Shown: piece by piece, positions 1-10,960 of the stretch
How positions within the stretch are numbered: position 1 is the first letter of the stretch
How the letters are laid out: every line of letters begins with the position of its first letter
Source of the DNA: Antedon mediterranea
Taxonomy: Eukaryota > Echinodermata > Crinoidea > Comatulida > Antedonidae
Assembly (NCBI RefSeq): GCF_964355755.1
Contig: NC_092673.1
Location: forward strand, 20,589,001 to 20,653,000
Direction: 5' to 3'
DNA: 64,000 nucleotides
Notes under the pieces: model-generated
Databases searched by the model: none
Told to the model about the DNA's origin: nothing
The model's input: only the letters and a program-made list of their open reading frames with translations
Translations under genes and position numbers: made by a program

Positions 1-413
1 ACTCTACATTGTAAAAGTGCCGACACGATCGTTTACTGACCACAATGTATTTTAAACGCACGTTCTATTAAGATGTAGGATGTTTAAACGCCCTTTGTTT
101 GTATCGGAGTTACATTGCGGTTTAGTTTGTTCAAACGATACACCATCGTTGTAATATAAATCCGATTAGGAATGTATTTTTTATTGCTGTTCTAACTTTC
201 TGAAACCGCGTTACATCGGAGGTCCATCCGAGTTCATGAAACACCGTAGTATAACTTAACATACTCAGTATGATTCGGATCAGCTTAACTCGGCTACTGT
301 AACGCAAGCGCGTGTGAACACGGCATGTGAAAAACGTGTTTGCCGGACGACAAACGGGATGAAATCATAGAAATAGCTTTCTTAATTGAACAAAATTACA
401 TGTTAAAACTCAC

Positions 414-3400
414 TAAATGTATTACTTGAGATAAAAAGAGTTTCATCGAAACGTTGGTTGAAGTATCTTTGTGATAAACCGGTCGGATATGTGACGTATA
501 ATTAGAAAACAGTCGTTCAAATAGCTCATAGTGCTCTTCCGTGCCAAGCGTTCCTGAAAAGAAAAACGTTCGTGTTAGTTTAATACGTGTGTTTTAACTA
601 TAGCTTAAAGATATACAGTACTGTCTCCAATAAAAGGATTTTTTTTTTTTCTTTTTTTGTTTTTTTTTTTCTTTCGTGGGAGTAACCCACCTTTATTGTA
701 CATTTTTTTAAAATATTTATATTAATTTTATCACCATACAATATCAATATCGGTACAAAATGCTTGAACCAATCCATATATATATATATATATATATATA
801 CAGTATGCATGGTACTGAGTACTTTCATATATATTTTACAATCGGTATAATTTTTACATTTTTTTATAACACATTTTTAAGCTTGTTTTAAAAATATTCT
901 ATGGCCAAAATAACAACATCAATATAGTTTAGTAATCAATATCTAGTGATATCCTTTTTTCTGCGGAAGTGATTAACTTGATTAAAACTACAAAATGGCC
1001 TATTCAAAGTCTTTTTAAAATTAATCCTCAATTGTCATGTTTTTGGTGAAAATAAAGGCCGCAGTATATGCGTTATTATATCAAACATTTTATTTGTACC
1101 TTTTTAGTCGCGTGGACACGACTCTATAGTTCACTATGTCGGTCGGTCGGTCGGTCGGTCTTTCGGTCTGTCTGTCTGTCGGTCTGTCGGTCCGGTATCA
1201 CTATGCGTTTTATCGCTTTTCTGTACTTTTTGAACTGTTTTATTTAACATAGGTCAAAAACCAAATAACATTTTAAATTGAAACTTTGCAAAAGTTTAAT
1301 TTATATCAGGCGCTAACTTTCTGTTGAAAAAAAATGTGTGTTTTACACAAAGTTACGTACGCACGCGCATTTAAAATTTTAAAATGCGCAAAATTAATTT
1401 TTAATCAACTTTCTACGCGTTTCTTGTCATTTTGAGCATGTCAAAACTTCCCATACGCGTGATTTATGTTTTTGCAGCCTTTTCTAATAATTTTACCAAC
1501 AATTTCGACTTAAAATTACGTCATACGAGCACGTCGAATTGGATAATTTGCGCACGTTTTTGATGAAAAAGTTCAAAAATTCGTCAAAATTATGCCTTTT
1601 TAGTCGCGTGTGGACGCGACTCTATAGTTCACTATGTCGGTCGGTCGGTCTGTCTGTCGGTTTGTCGGTCTGTCTGTCGGTCCGGTATCACTATGCATTG
1701 TAGCACGCGACTTAATGGCTGTTGGCCTTGTTCATTTTCTGTGTGGTCCCCAGATATGGTAACTATTACTGAAGGAAGTTCTAATTGCAGAAGTTTCCCA
1801 AACTCTGTATTTTACCATTTTAAAGAATATTCATGTTTTTATTTTTTAATTTGTATACAATAACTAAATATTTATGCCTGTATATTAGTGTGTAGTGAAT
1901 AAAGGTCTAAGTTGGTCAGATGTTTGCCCTCTGACGTAATTTTGTACTTTATGCTATTATTAGATACATCGCGAAGACTTTTTCGCAAGTAGGCCTAATT
2001 CTCTGTTTTTACTTTAATTTTAAGCAGGATTCAGATTATCATATTCAATCTTTTCCTGCTTACACACCAACAAGAATAAACATATTATTATTCTTGTCAT
2101 GGGACTACGTAGATATATATTATATATTTGTTTACAATATCAATGTAATAAACAGATATACAAATGTCGGAATTGTATAAATGTTACCGAACGGAATCCT
2201 CATTAGATCTGTTAATCCACCATTAAGGCATTAATAACCATCGACCATAACATATTGATTCCCAATTTACAAACACCTCATTTAAAAAAACGTGTTATAA
2301 CTTTCATTTTGTAGTAGATACAAACAATTATGACTAGGCACATTAAAGCGTGGTTCCCACTAGCGACGCAACACAAGGACGTAACGCAACGCAAGTGAAT
2401 TGACCAATCACAAGCGATGGCTTATTCGCTTGTGATTGCTAACTGTCTATACTTCGCTTGTCATTGGTTAAAACGCTTGCGTTGCGTTTACGTCCTTACG
2501 TTCTAGTGGGAACCAAGCTTAAGTTGACTGCTGACAACCGTTTGACATTGCGACGAAGACGGATGTGTTGATTTATCGGGCGTGGTTAGTTGCGCTTACT
2601 ATACGTCTTTGGGTTGCGTCCTATAGATACCAGTATTGTTAACTCTTCCTCTCTCTCTCTCTCTCTCTCTCAAAAAAATAATTTATTATCATTGTATTCA
2701 AACTAGACCTTCAAACTGTTTTTGTAATAACATTACTTTATATATAATTAGGCCTATATGCAAATGTATTTTTTCTTTTCGTGTTTGGATCTTTTGTGAC
2801 AAGAAATCTCTTATTTCATGATTTTTAATATTGTTTTACCATTGATTATAGAAACTAATAAATGTTGAATTATTATAGTGGAAACAAGTTTTAATGTTGT
2901 GATGACTGTACAGGATAGATTCCTTGCAATTCATTCGCTGGAAAGGAAATGATATGCGTTTCCCGAAGGATTAAGTCAGGTATTATTGTAATCTTATTCT
3001 TCCCTCATTAAATCTAAATTCACCACAAAAATTCCCCGTGTAAACAAATTAAACGTTTACACTCAGGCCTCAATCTACCGGAGGTGTACTCATAATAAAA
3101 CTTGTATCACGGATACTTACTATGCCTTCAACACACAAAATCAATTAAGCGAAAAGCATATTCGCCCATCCATTTCAGATTTAAATGATTTTGTTTTTAA
3201 AATCCGGATGTTAAAGGTAATTGAAGTTCAAACTTACTATAAAATATATACTTAGATGTCCTGGAGTACTTTTCATATTAATCATGGCGCATTATGTAAT
3301 CAAATTTTCTTTTTAGATATTTTTTAAATCTATATTTAAAGAATCTTCGTTCGTTTGTTCAATTTAATATTTATTACATGCCTTTATTGAATTAATATTT

Positions 3401-6400
3401 TACTTTATTTTGAATTATATGTGGAGTGTATTTGAATTATGTAATATTGAACGGAACATTGGACAAGGTTAGCACTTCATTTAAACATTTGTAAGCAATG
3501 TGTCCCTCCCGCTTCCCTCCCCTCCCCCACCATATATAGAGTTTATTCGAATTATGTACTATTGAACGGAACATTGGACAAGGTTAGCACTTCATTTAAA
3601 CATTTAAGCAATGTTTCCCTCCAAGTTGATCCGTGTGGCCGATATGATTCACTTGATTACTCAAACTGTAAAGAGTACCTTCGATGTCCGTTATGATCCG
3701 CTACATAACTGTTATCAATATTAAATGGATCTGGCATTAGACTACGACCACCAAAAGCCAATCTATGTAGAACTTATGAAGTCCTTTCTTGCAAATAATT
3801 ATGTACAATTCTAACGTTCGACGATAACTCTTTGCTGTCATTTTTATTTTGAATTTTAATCGTTTTAACAGTATTTTACAGCTACTAATTGCAATACTTA
3901 GAATACAATTTCTATAGGCCTAAATTAAATATTTAATACCTTTTACCATGTTTACACATTCTTATTAATGGTGTTAACTTATTTGTAAAAAGTAATGAAA
4001 AAAAAGAAGAAAAGGAGTGGAATTAATAAAGGTGGGTTGTTCACACGAAAGACAAAAAAAAGTATTTTACAGGGCCTATGGCGTTTTTGCAATCTGCATT
4101 TGTAATAGTAAATTCTTAACAGTATTTTAACAGCATTTTAACATAGGCCTATATTAATAGTATTTTAACATTGCCTTTTGCAATTTTTCTTTGTTCTTGT
4201 TTTTTTTTATTGTCTTAATTATGCCAAGCAAAACAAATTTCCATTTTAAAGTGGACAAATAAAATTTCATAAATCTTAATAAGGAATTTGTTGAATTATT
4301 TGGTACATTAATTTAAAAATGCAAATTCTATTTTTAGAATCGAAGGATCTAATATTCAGAGAGTTCGTAATTGCTTTTTAAATATATAAAAACAAGTTTA
4401 TGATGTTTATTAGCATTTAGATTGTTAAGTTATTCAAAATTATCGGGTGATTAAATTAATCACCTTTTAATATTGATGGAATATGATTAGCCTGTGTAGT
4501 GTTGGTCCATTGGATATGAAAGAATGAATCCTGGCTAAGTATGTCCTGTTCCTATCCTGACTAATATAAAATCCTAATCATACATTGTTATACATAAATC
4601 TTAGGAGCAAGTAAACCGACAACATTCTAACCTTTTCTCTTTCTGACACTTTCGTTTGGAAGATACATAAAGATATATAAAAAGAATACGCAATTAATTA
4701 CATTAATTAACTGATTAATTCATTCAAAGCATTTCATTCAAAGCATTTCATTCAAAAAATTTCATTCAAAGCATTTCATTCAACAACTTTCATTCAACAA
4801 CTTTCATCCACATATCGCGTTCTAAAATGTATAATCATCGGAAGGTTGTGTAAACGGCGTTCCATAGGCGAAAGACCATGTTTAGAAGCTACATATATTA
4901 AGCTACATATACAGTATTATGTATAAACAACATACATGAGTGGGTCTAAATACACACACCCATTTGTGTAAGTCTTTTATATAAGCCTAAACTGTTTAAT
5001 TATTTTCTTTTATAATTTAAAGAAAACCCGACATTTCCTTATTATCTGTGTATCCTCCTAGGAGTATGAAAACTAAACAGACAATGAGTTATTACATTAA
5101 ATGAAAAAACGTCAGATTGAGTTTAATTTGTAACATTTTGATTCTCTTGTTGACACTAAAAAACAGTTATTTTTACGAAATTATAACCGTGACATCATGT
5201 TGCATGTATTATATTTATTATTTTTATTATTTCATTGTGCCTTACTTCCTTTTGAGTTGTTTGCATATCTCTATCGTTCAGGCTACTACCAAGTAATTTA
5301 TTCATATTTTAATAATAACTAATCATTTAATTTGTATATTTTTTCTAATTTTTAGGATTTTTTTTACTGTATACTGAGACTTTCAGCATAATGATTGCTA
5401 ATATACAGGAGTAACCTGAATTATTTATTGTATTAAGCTATAGCACCAAAAACAATATGAGTTGTTGAGATGTTCCATTTTTGACGGAATTTTACTCAAT
5501 GCTAATCCTGCTATCTGCACGGCATACCGGGCAAATAGCCACTTCCATCATCACCCGCTATAATGTTTAAATGTTATGTTCATGTGATGTATATATATAT
5601 TTATATAAGTAAAAAAAAAGTTTTAAAAAAGAGAAAAGGGAAGGGAAAGGAAGAAAGAAGAAAAAGAGAAAGAAAAGTGAAAGAAGAAAATATGGAAAAA
5701 AAAAAAAAAAAATTATAATTATCATAAAAAAATAAGAGAGCCAGTTTCTCTCTGTAAAAGAATGAATAAATAGAATAACACCACACAACCAAATACAGTA
5801 GAGCTAGCAAAACAGAGTTGGAGGAGCAGAGTCTTCACATCTGAAGTTGGCTCCAAATAAGAAGAAGAAGAAAAGGAATAGATACATTATAAATGATGTC
5901 ACGACCTTGTAATATTCGTATATTAAATAACCTTTACTTTAAACACCAATTAAATAGTAAAATGTTTATAAAGGTCGATTATAATATATATTAGTTTTAA
6001 TTCAATGTGCGTTGATTAAGTCAAAAACTATAGTACTATACCGGGAATGGTTATTTAGCTAAACTAGGTTACGTAATCACCATTTAAATTACATCATATC
6101 AGTTATTACAAGAAAAACATTAATGGGAAATTGGAAATCGTTATGTTCAATTCTATTAAATGTCAAATTGTAATATTATTTATTATTATTATTATTATCA
6201 GATTCCTGGAGGTTTGAGACCTGAAGCCCACGGGCCCTTATTTATATTTTTCGGATACAATATTAATTCATCATATCCATTCTAATATTATTTTCATTAT
6301 TATGTGAATAATATATATGAATGTATGCATTATATATTCTATCGTAAACTGTAGGCCTCAAATATCATGAGTTTAACGTGATATGATTCCGGATGCTATT

Positions 6401-9400
6401 TTTCTCCCGTATATAAGTTTGGGACTCCTTATGTGAAAGATAGCCGACCTACTTTCTAAATATATAACTCAACCTATAACCCTATAAATAATCTCTCTCA
6501 CACACTATATAAAGTAAAATGAAGTTGCTCATGGGATTCGAACATCGTCATGCTAAGTCCATAGTCTAATCCATTCGACTATACAGATGGCTCGACGGAA
6601 AGTGTTTGAATTCTAGCTATCTAATTCTTATACGTCTACCTTGTGAATATGATTAATGAAATATTCATGTTTATTATGTGACGTTTCATGACAAAATCAA
6701 ATATCGTGTCCGGGATCCTCCTCGACCAGACCCCCACCCGCTAATATGTCTGAACTCGACCAATACCGTTTCATTTAACCTGACTTGTTACAAATTGGTG
6801 GTTTTTTTTCTGCTCATCTTTATACGTTTATGCATAAATCTCCTATCTATCTATGTAGCAAACATAATTAGTTTATCATTTATTAAATATCTATTTATTA
6901 TTCAACATGTCGTTTTGGAATTGCCACAAAATCCCAGTTGTACATAATGTAAAATCCCAGGTGTACATAATGTTCGAGAAAACACATGTCATAATTCACT
7001 TCGATTATATGAGCAGCACGAATGGCATTCATTTATATTTGATTATCCTCTTCAATCATATTATATAGTCAAGTCTAATCGATGGCCATATAATCATACC
7101 AGAATTTATTTATTTATTAACTTGTGTTTTATCACATAGCACATCATCACAGACAACATTGCACATATTACAAATAAAATACAAAATAAAACAATAAAAT
7201 GATTAAATAAGTGGCAAAGAAGAAGAAATAGAAAATAAATAAATGTAGGAAGAATCATAATAAACATAATCACTTGTCTTTATCATGTAACGTGCATACA
7301 TGTATACTATAAATTACATGAAACATGATTTATTAAATCATAACATAGAACCGTTTCATATCCTGAAACAGATATTTTTTTATTCTTAAATTAGGCACAT
7401 TTTCAACAAGGATAAACATTTTTATTTTATGTCTTTAGGCAATGTGGCCAAGGATTACCAATAGTCAATGTATCTGATACAGGGGCTATTTTGTGAACCA
7501 GTTCACCGGGGTATCCCACTACTAATAATAATGAACTGGGTTTTTTAAACAGGTTGTAACTGTGTACACTGGACCTACGGTTTATAGTCCTTATCCGAGA
7601 AGACTAGTTCATCCACCAGAACTATAGAAGCGAGTCGGCCTCGAACCCTTGCCGATGTTGTTGGTTCTTTAGGTACGGTAAACGGCGCCCCTACCTTAAC
7701 CGCTCGGCCATTTAACTCGCTCACATTGACTATATCTTTCTGAAAGGTTCCAACCCTGACAAACATACACACACACACACGATGCTCTATAGTCTTATAA
7801 CTTACATTTTAACTTACAGCTTTTTGAGAGTTTACTTGTTAGTTGTCATACGGAAAAATCATGACATCTGACAGGATTTGAACCCGGATCCCTCTGGGAT
7901 ATTATTTTATTTATTTTTATTTTGTTAAACCTTTATTTACTTCCAATGTCATGGTAACAAAATAAAGGTGATACATAATATGACAAAGTAACATTGATCC
8001 CAATGAAGGAGGACTTGTGTTGGGCAAGCATGAAACATAATATAATTAAGGGCAATACATAATTTGAATGACCAACCACTCATATTACTATATGGACACA
8101 TTTCGTCCCGATGGGTCCACTTAATCGAGGTTCTTAATTTAACAAACCATTATATATTCTTCTACTAAACCTTTCTAAAGTAATTTGTATTAGAGTCTAC
8201 ACATAAAATGTTTTCATGAATTATTTATTAAGGAATGCATTTGTATCAAATAAACCGCGTAGTCGAGAGACTCGTTACTTCACAAGTGTTGCCCGTGGTT
8301 ACATACAACTATTTTATGATTATTATTTGTGAAATTAGGTTAGCCTGTGGTGAAAATACTATTTTTGTTGAATAAGTTTACAAATAAAAATGTTTTAATT
8401 GAATTAATTATACCTAATGACATAGGCCTACGTAAATTTATTACCAAATGTTATGTGTACCATTACCCTCAGGCGCGCCTTTGTGATTAATGTTTACTTA
8501 TTAAAAATAATATCATAACCTGAAATACAAATTGGCTTTATTTCGAAATATGTCAGACTAAACATTAGCGGGTTTAGAAACTTTTCAAAGTCCTACTAGT
8601 TTAACAAAAAGATGTATGTAGACGGTGCAGAATTTGAGTCTTGCAATGTTCAAATTTTTATGGTTGCTTCGAACTCCAATTCATCATCATTAATTTTACT
8701 GTATACCATTATAATGCATTAGTATGATTTGTTTTTATTTTTTTTTAATGCGCCTTGAGCACTCTTGAGTGGTATATGTGCGCTATAAAAATTCTGTTAT
8801 TATTATTATTATTATTCTTATATTATAATTAACTAGTTAATTATCATAACGTTATGGCGTAAATATAATTAGAGCACTTTGAGATCATTGAAAGTATATG
8901 CTAATAACAATGCCTTGCATTTGCTGCTGAAGCAGCCTAGAAATTGTAGAGCTGACGTGTTGTTAGATTTAAATGATGTTCCATCATTCGATGAGTTCAT
9001 GAGTAAGTCAGTTTTTAGTTTCAAAAATCGTGTGAATGCAAGTGTTTATTCTTTTGATCATGGTTATTAAACGCCACGTTATTATCAAGATTACATCATA
9101 TACAGTGGAATGCCTTCTTACAATATTGACTATGTATATTTTTATTTTTTATTTATTTATAACCTTTGACTGGTCTCCCAGAGAGCCTAGTTATGATCAG
9201 TGGATGTGTGTGTATACCGGGGTAACCTCCTACTCGTCTCGAAAGCTCTATGTGCTATATGTGTACACTGGACCTACAGTTTATAGTCCTTGTCCGAGAA
9301 GACTTGTTCTACCACCACCAGAACCTTGCCGATATTAGGGCAACGTAATTACTGTTCAACTGTCTTATTGTAATATGTACCACCTTAAAGGCCCATTTAC

Positions 9401-10619
9401 ACTAGGACGATAACGATCGACGATACATAGATAAGCATGCATTTTTCTTACATAAAACAAAAGAATTTAGTAAGCATTATAGAATACTCATTTATGCTGT
9501 ATTTGATAAAGTAATATTTTCAACAAATCATATAAAATGACGTCATGATCAATAAAACAAAACCGTTGTATGGTCACGAAGATATTGCTCTTACTAATCA
9601 TGACGTCATTTTCATCAAAGGAAGCATAGATGGTTCATTAATAGTTCTAGAATAAAAACTTTTTAGATTTATTGTTTTCCTGTTTTATGTATGAATAGGC
9701 CTAATGCATATTTGTTTATTTATCGTCGATTGTCATCGTCCTAGTGTAAATGGTCCTTAAATTGTCTTTGTTATCTGTAGAATGATGCTTAGATTACGTT
9801 TTTTCCCTATAGATATTATGTGATCATGGAATTCCAAAATTTTAAATGAATAAATAAATTAGAATTGGTACAGGTATTGGTTTCATTTTGACGAATACAA
9901 TTTTCTTAATAATAGTGTGCAATGGGAAGAGGAATGTGTAACTTCCCTACGGATTGCATTTTTATTCCCTATTTATAAAAAGATTGTTTCTTCCTGGTTT
10001 GCACTAATGTGAGTCTTCACTTGTTTTATTTATTTATTTAACAACATATTTGGCCTACACAATCAGGTAAATACATTGTGATCCTGTCTTAAATACAAAA
10101 TAAATAAGTGTTAGTTTTGTGAAAAGAAAAGAGATCGATATCTAGCTTTAAAATGAATCAATTGCTGGAGAATATTTAAACAAGAAATATTTCTTACAAA
10201 AACACGCCGCTCGACTTGTTAACGTAACAGTTTTAATTATTGTTCTTTATTCTGAAATAATGATTTATTATCAATTTTTAATTTTTGTTTAACAATCAGT
10301 AGTAAACATTTGTTGGTCTAAAGTAAATATAGTCTGGCCTACTGTACAGAACAACAATATCATTATAAAGTAAACTATATAGGCCTAGTATTAGGCCTAC
10401 ATATTTCAGGGTAGGGGCGTGATTAATTAAGATCCTGATTTATATCTGTTGTGGCTGTTTGTACTGCCCTGGCATAGAATAAAATCTGGTCGCGGGATCA
10501 GTCAAATGCAACATCATAATGTTTAAGATTACACAAAAAATGAAAGTTGTCTTACCTTTAAATATTATCGCCACAAATATAATAATAAAATATTTGAAAT
10601 ATCTTGTTCTCTTCATCAT
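414..10619 (-). CDS. nicotinic acetylcholine receptor-like (Cys-loop) subunit, first two exons only
   Basis: Exon 1 is 10619 down to 10556: Met-Met-Lys-Arg, a hydrophobic signal peptide (core YFIIIFVAIIF), then a GTAAGA donor in phase 1. An in-frame TGA 12 bases upstream fixes the start. Exon 2 is 553 down to 414 (140 nt), with acceptor TTTTCAG, donor GTGAGT, entered in phase 1 and left in phase 0. It reads GTLGTEEHYELFERLF, then SNYTSHIRPV and MKLFLSQVIHL. The spacing of the Leu-rich N-terminal helix, the Y-x(5)-RPV block and the LSQ-hydrophobic strand is the start of the ligand-binding domain of nicotinic receptors. Exon 2 of alpha7-type genes has, as I recall, the same 140-nt size and phases. 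The subunit would be a plasma-membrane pentameric cation-channel component. Exon 3 onward (Cys loop, membrane segments) should lie left of base 1; I could not find it in 1-413. Another Cys-loop class is possible. Intron 1 is ~10 kb and full of repeats. Confidence 0.8.
598..830. repeat. simple-sequence tracts (poly-T and TA)
   Basis: T-rich runs at about 640-675 and an alternating TA tract at about 777-800. The open frame across it is only low-complexity sequence. Intronic. Confidence 0.7.
1106..1735 (+). mobile_element. Helentron-like non-autonomous elements, second end-type, nested pair
   Basis: Two 5' end modules are visible, each a hairpin built on AGTCGCGT/ACGCGACT (1106-1123 and 1602-1621) followed by TCTATAGTTCACTATG and a (CGGT/CTGT)n microsatellite. 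Between them, 1240-1600 is homologous to the body of the large 32.7-57.4 kb array: same CpG-rich ACGCACGCGC block, and the segments around TACGTCATACGAGCACGTCG. The second module begins inside the T run of the motif ATTATGCCTTTT, so it looks inserted into the first. A subterminal ACGCGACT at about 1713 would pair with the 5' hairpin and may mark the 3' end, but the following stem is weak. Sits in intron 1 of the receptor gene. Confidence 0.6.
2345..2521. mobile_element. MITE, family A (TIR GTGGTTCCCACTAG)
   Basis: A ~175 bp palindromic element: the left end reads AAAGCGTGGTTCCCACTAG and the right end is its inverted copy ending AACCAAGCTT. Internal blocks ACGCAACGCAAG and GCTTGTGATTG also recur inverted. 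A second full copy lies at 17246-17433, and partial ones at 18806-18915 and 30413-30550. No coding capacity; a short non-autonomous DNA transposon. Superfamily not determined. Confidence 0.8.
2647..2672. repeat. (CT)n microsatellite
   Basis: About 13 CT units followed by a short A run. Intronic. Confidence 0.9.
3421..3622. repeat. ~90 bp direct tandem duplication
   Basis: The block starting GAATTATGTAATATTGAACG at ~3434 recurs at ~3549 with few changes (both contain GGACAAGGTTAGCACTTC and end in a TCCCTCC run). A C-rich spacer at 3507-3530 separates them. Only these two copies were seen. Confidence 0.85.
4721..4808. repeat. minisatellite, ~15 bp unit
   Basis: About six units of CATTCAAAGCATTT with variants AAAAAATTT and CAACTTT. 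Intronic. Confidence 0.85.
5610..5712 (+). repeat. polypurine (G/A) tract
   Basis: Roughly 100 bases almost entirely purine on the plus strand, ending in a run of about 17 A. The minus-strand open frames here are Phe/Leu/Ser-rich artefacts of the tract. Confidence 0.85.
6524..6592 (-). repeat. tRNA-like SINE head or tRNA pseudogene
   Basis: On the minus strand an A box (TAGTCGAATGG) and a B box (GTTCGAATCC) are spaced as in tRNAs. The 7-bp acceptor stem does not close, so this is a retroposon head or tRNA relic, not a working tRNA. Confidence 0.55.
7105..7265 (-). repeat. probable LINE 3' tail
   Basis: Read on the minus strand, A/T-rich sequence with repeated AATAAA-type motifs ends in (AAATAAAT)n at about 7105-7125. 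It resembles the ends at 7895-8040, 10015-10110 and 29715-29945. Family unknown. Confidence 0.4.
7562..7720 (-). repeat. tRNA(Ser/Leu-like)-derived SINE
   Basis: The minus-strand head (7720 to 7630) has an A box TGGCCGAGCGG, a B box GGTTCGAGGCC, and ends GCGAGTT/GACTCGC that can pair. The T stem is poorly paired, so this is a SINE head, not a functional type II tRNA. The 3' part (7629-7562) recurs at 9255-9315 in the same orientation. A short open frame over it is incidental. Confidence 0.65.
7895..8040 (-). repeat. probable LINE 3' tail
   Basis: Minus-strand A/T-rich end with AATAAA motifs and a terminal (AAATAA)n-like run at about 7900-7915. The element 5' of it is not recognisable. Low confidence. 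Confidence 0.35.
8745..8817 (+). repeat. SINE 3' tail with (TTA)n
   Basis: The motif GCGCCTTGAGCACTCTTGAG, then GTGCGCTATAAAA and a (TTA)n tail. The same tail occurs at 16361-16424, so this is a 5'-truncated SINE family with a TTA-repeat end. Confidence 0.7.
8879..9070 (+). pseudogene. LINE reverse-transcriptase ORF, C-terminal remnant
   Basis: A 63-codon frame containing LLLKQPRNCRADVLLDLNDV followed by PSFDEFMSKSVFSFKNRV. This order (Leu-x-x-PR-x-C, a short acidic stretch, then a lone amphipathic helix ending in Phe-x-x-RV) is common at the C-terminus of non-LTR retrotransposon ORF2 proteins. The rest of the ORF is absent. Recognised by eye from family pattern; lies in the receptor intron. 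Confidence 0.6.
9213..9330 (-). repeat. SINE fragment, second copy of the 7562-7629 tail
   Basis: Contains GTGTACACTGGACCTAC, TTTATAGTCCTTGTCCGAGA and a run of ACC triplets, matching 7562-7625 closely. Confidence 0.65.
9386..9760. mobile_element. MITE, family D (TIR CATTTACACTAGGACGAT)
   Basis: A ~375 bp element with ~38 bp imperfect terminal inverted repeats, both beginning TTAA(A)GG and containing ATTTACACTAGGACGAT. The interior is AT-rich and non-coding. A related element with ends AAAGGCCAATTTACACAG lies at 30687-30888. Confidence 0.8.
10015..10110 (-). repeat. possible LINE 3' tail
   Basis: (TTTA)n run followed by A/T-rich sequence similar in make-up to 7105-7265. Weak call. Confidence 0.3.
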
Positions 10620-10960
10620 GATCGCAACCCGTCAGGACTAAGTCATCAAAGATGGCATCTACGTATAACGTACGTGTTGTGCATGCACTGTGTACACTTC
10701 TCAGCGAAGGAACGGCGCTAAATGATTCATTTAGCGAGTTTACTTAACCAATGCTGTCTTCGTCGCCGCAGCGATTGTTACCAATTACATCTGTACGCTC
10801 TGTATTGTTATTAGTTGGCTGTATACGACTTGGTTCTTCGATCATTGCAATCATGGGATTGAACATAAACTATTTCGGATTTCCATTACCACTTAGAGCA
10901 ATAAAACGATACACATATAGCTATTGGTGATAACGACAAACGGTCATTTAATATCTATTC
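10620..10960 (-). promoter_or_regulatory. presumed 5' UTR/promoter region of the receptor gene, with palindrome
   Basis: This lies directly upstream of the receptor start codon and is less AT-rich than its surroundings, with several CpGs. It contains a perfect inverted repeat at 10716-10736 (arms CGCTAAATGA and TCATTTAGCG around one T). No clear TATA box was found. The promoter role is inferred from position only. Confidence 0.4.

Noticed and set aside
1-413. Search for exon 3 of the receptor gene
   Set aside because: No 45-nt segment with the expected strand-turn pattern and splice borders was found on the minus strand; it is probably beyond the left edge.
7630-7720. A genuine tRNA-Ser/Leu gene
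   Set aside because: Outer seven bases pair, but the T stem is mismatched and the tail is shared with a dispersed repeat at 9255-9315.
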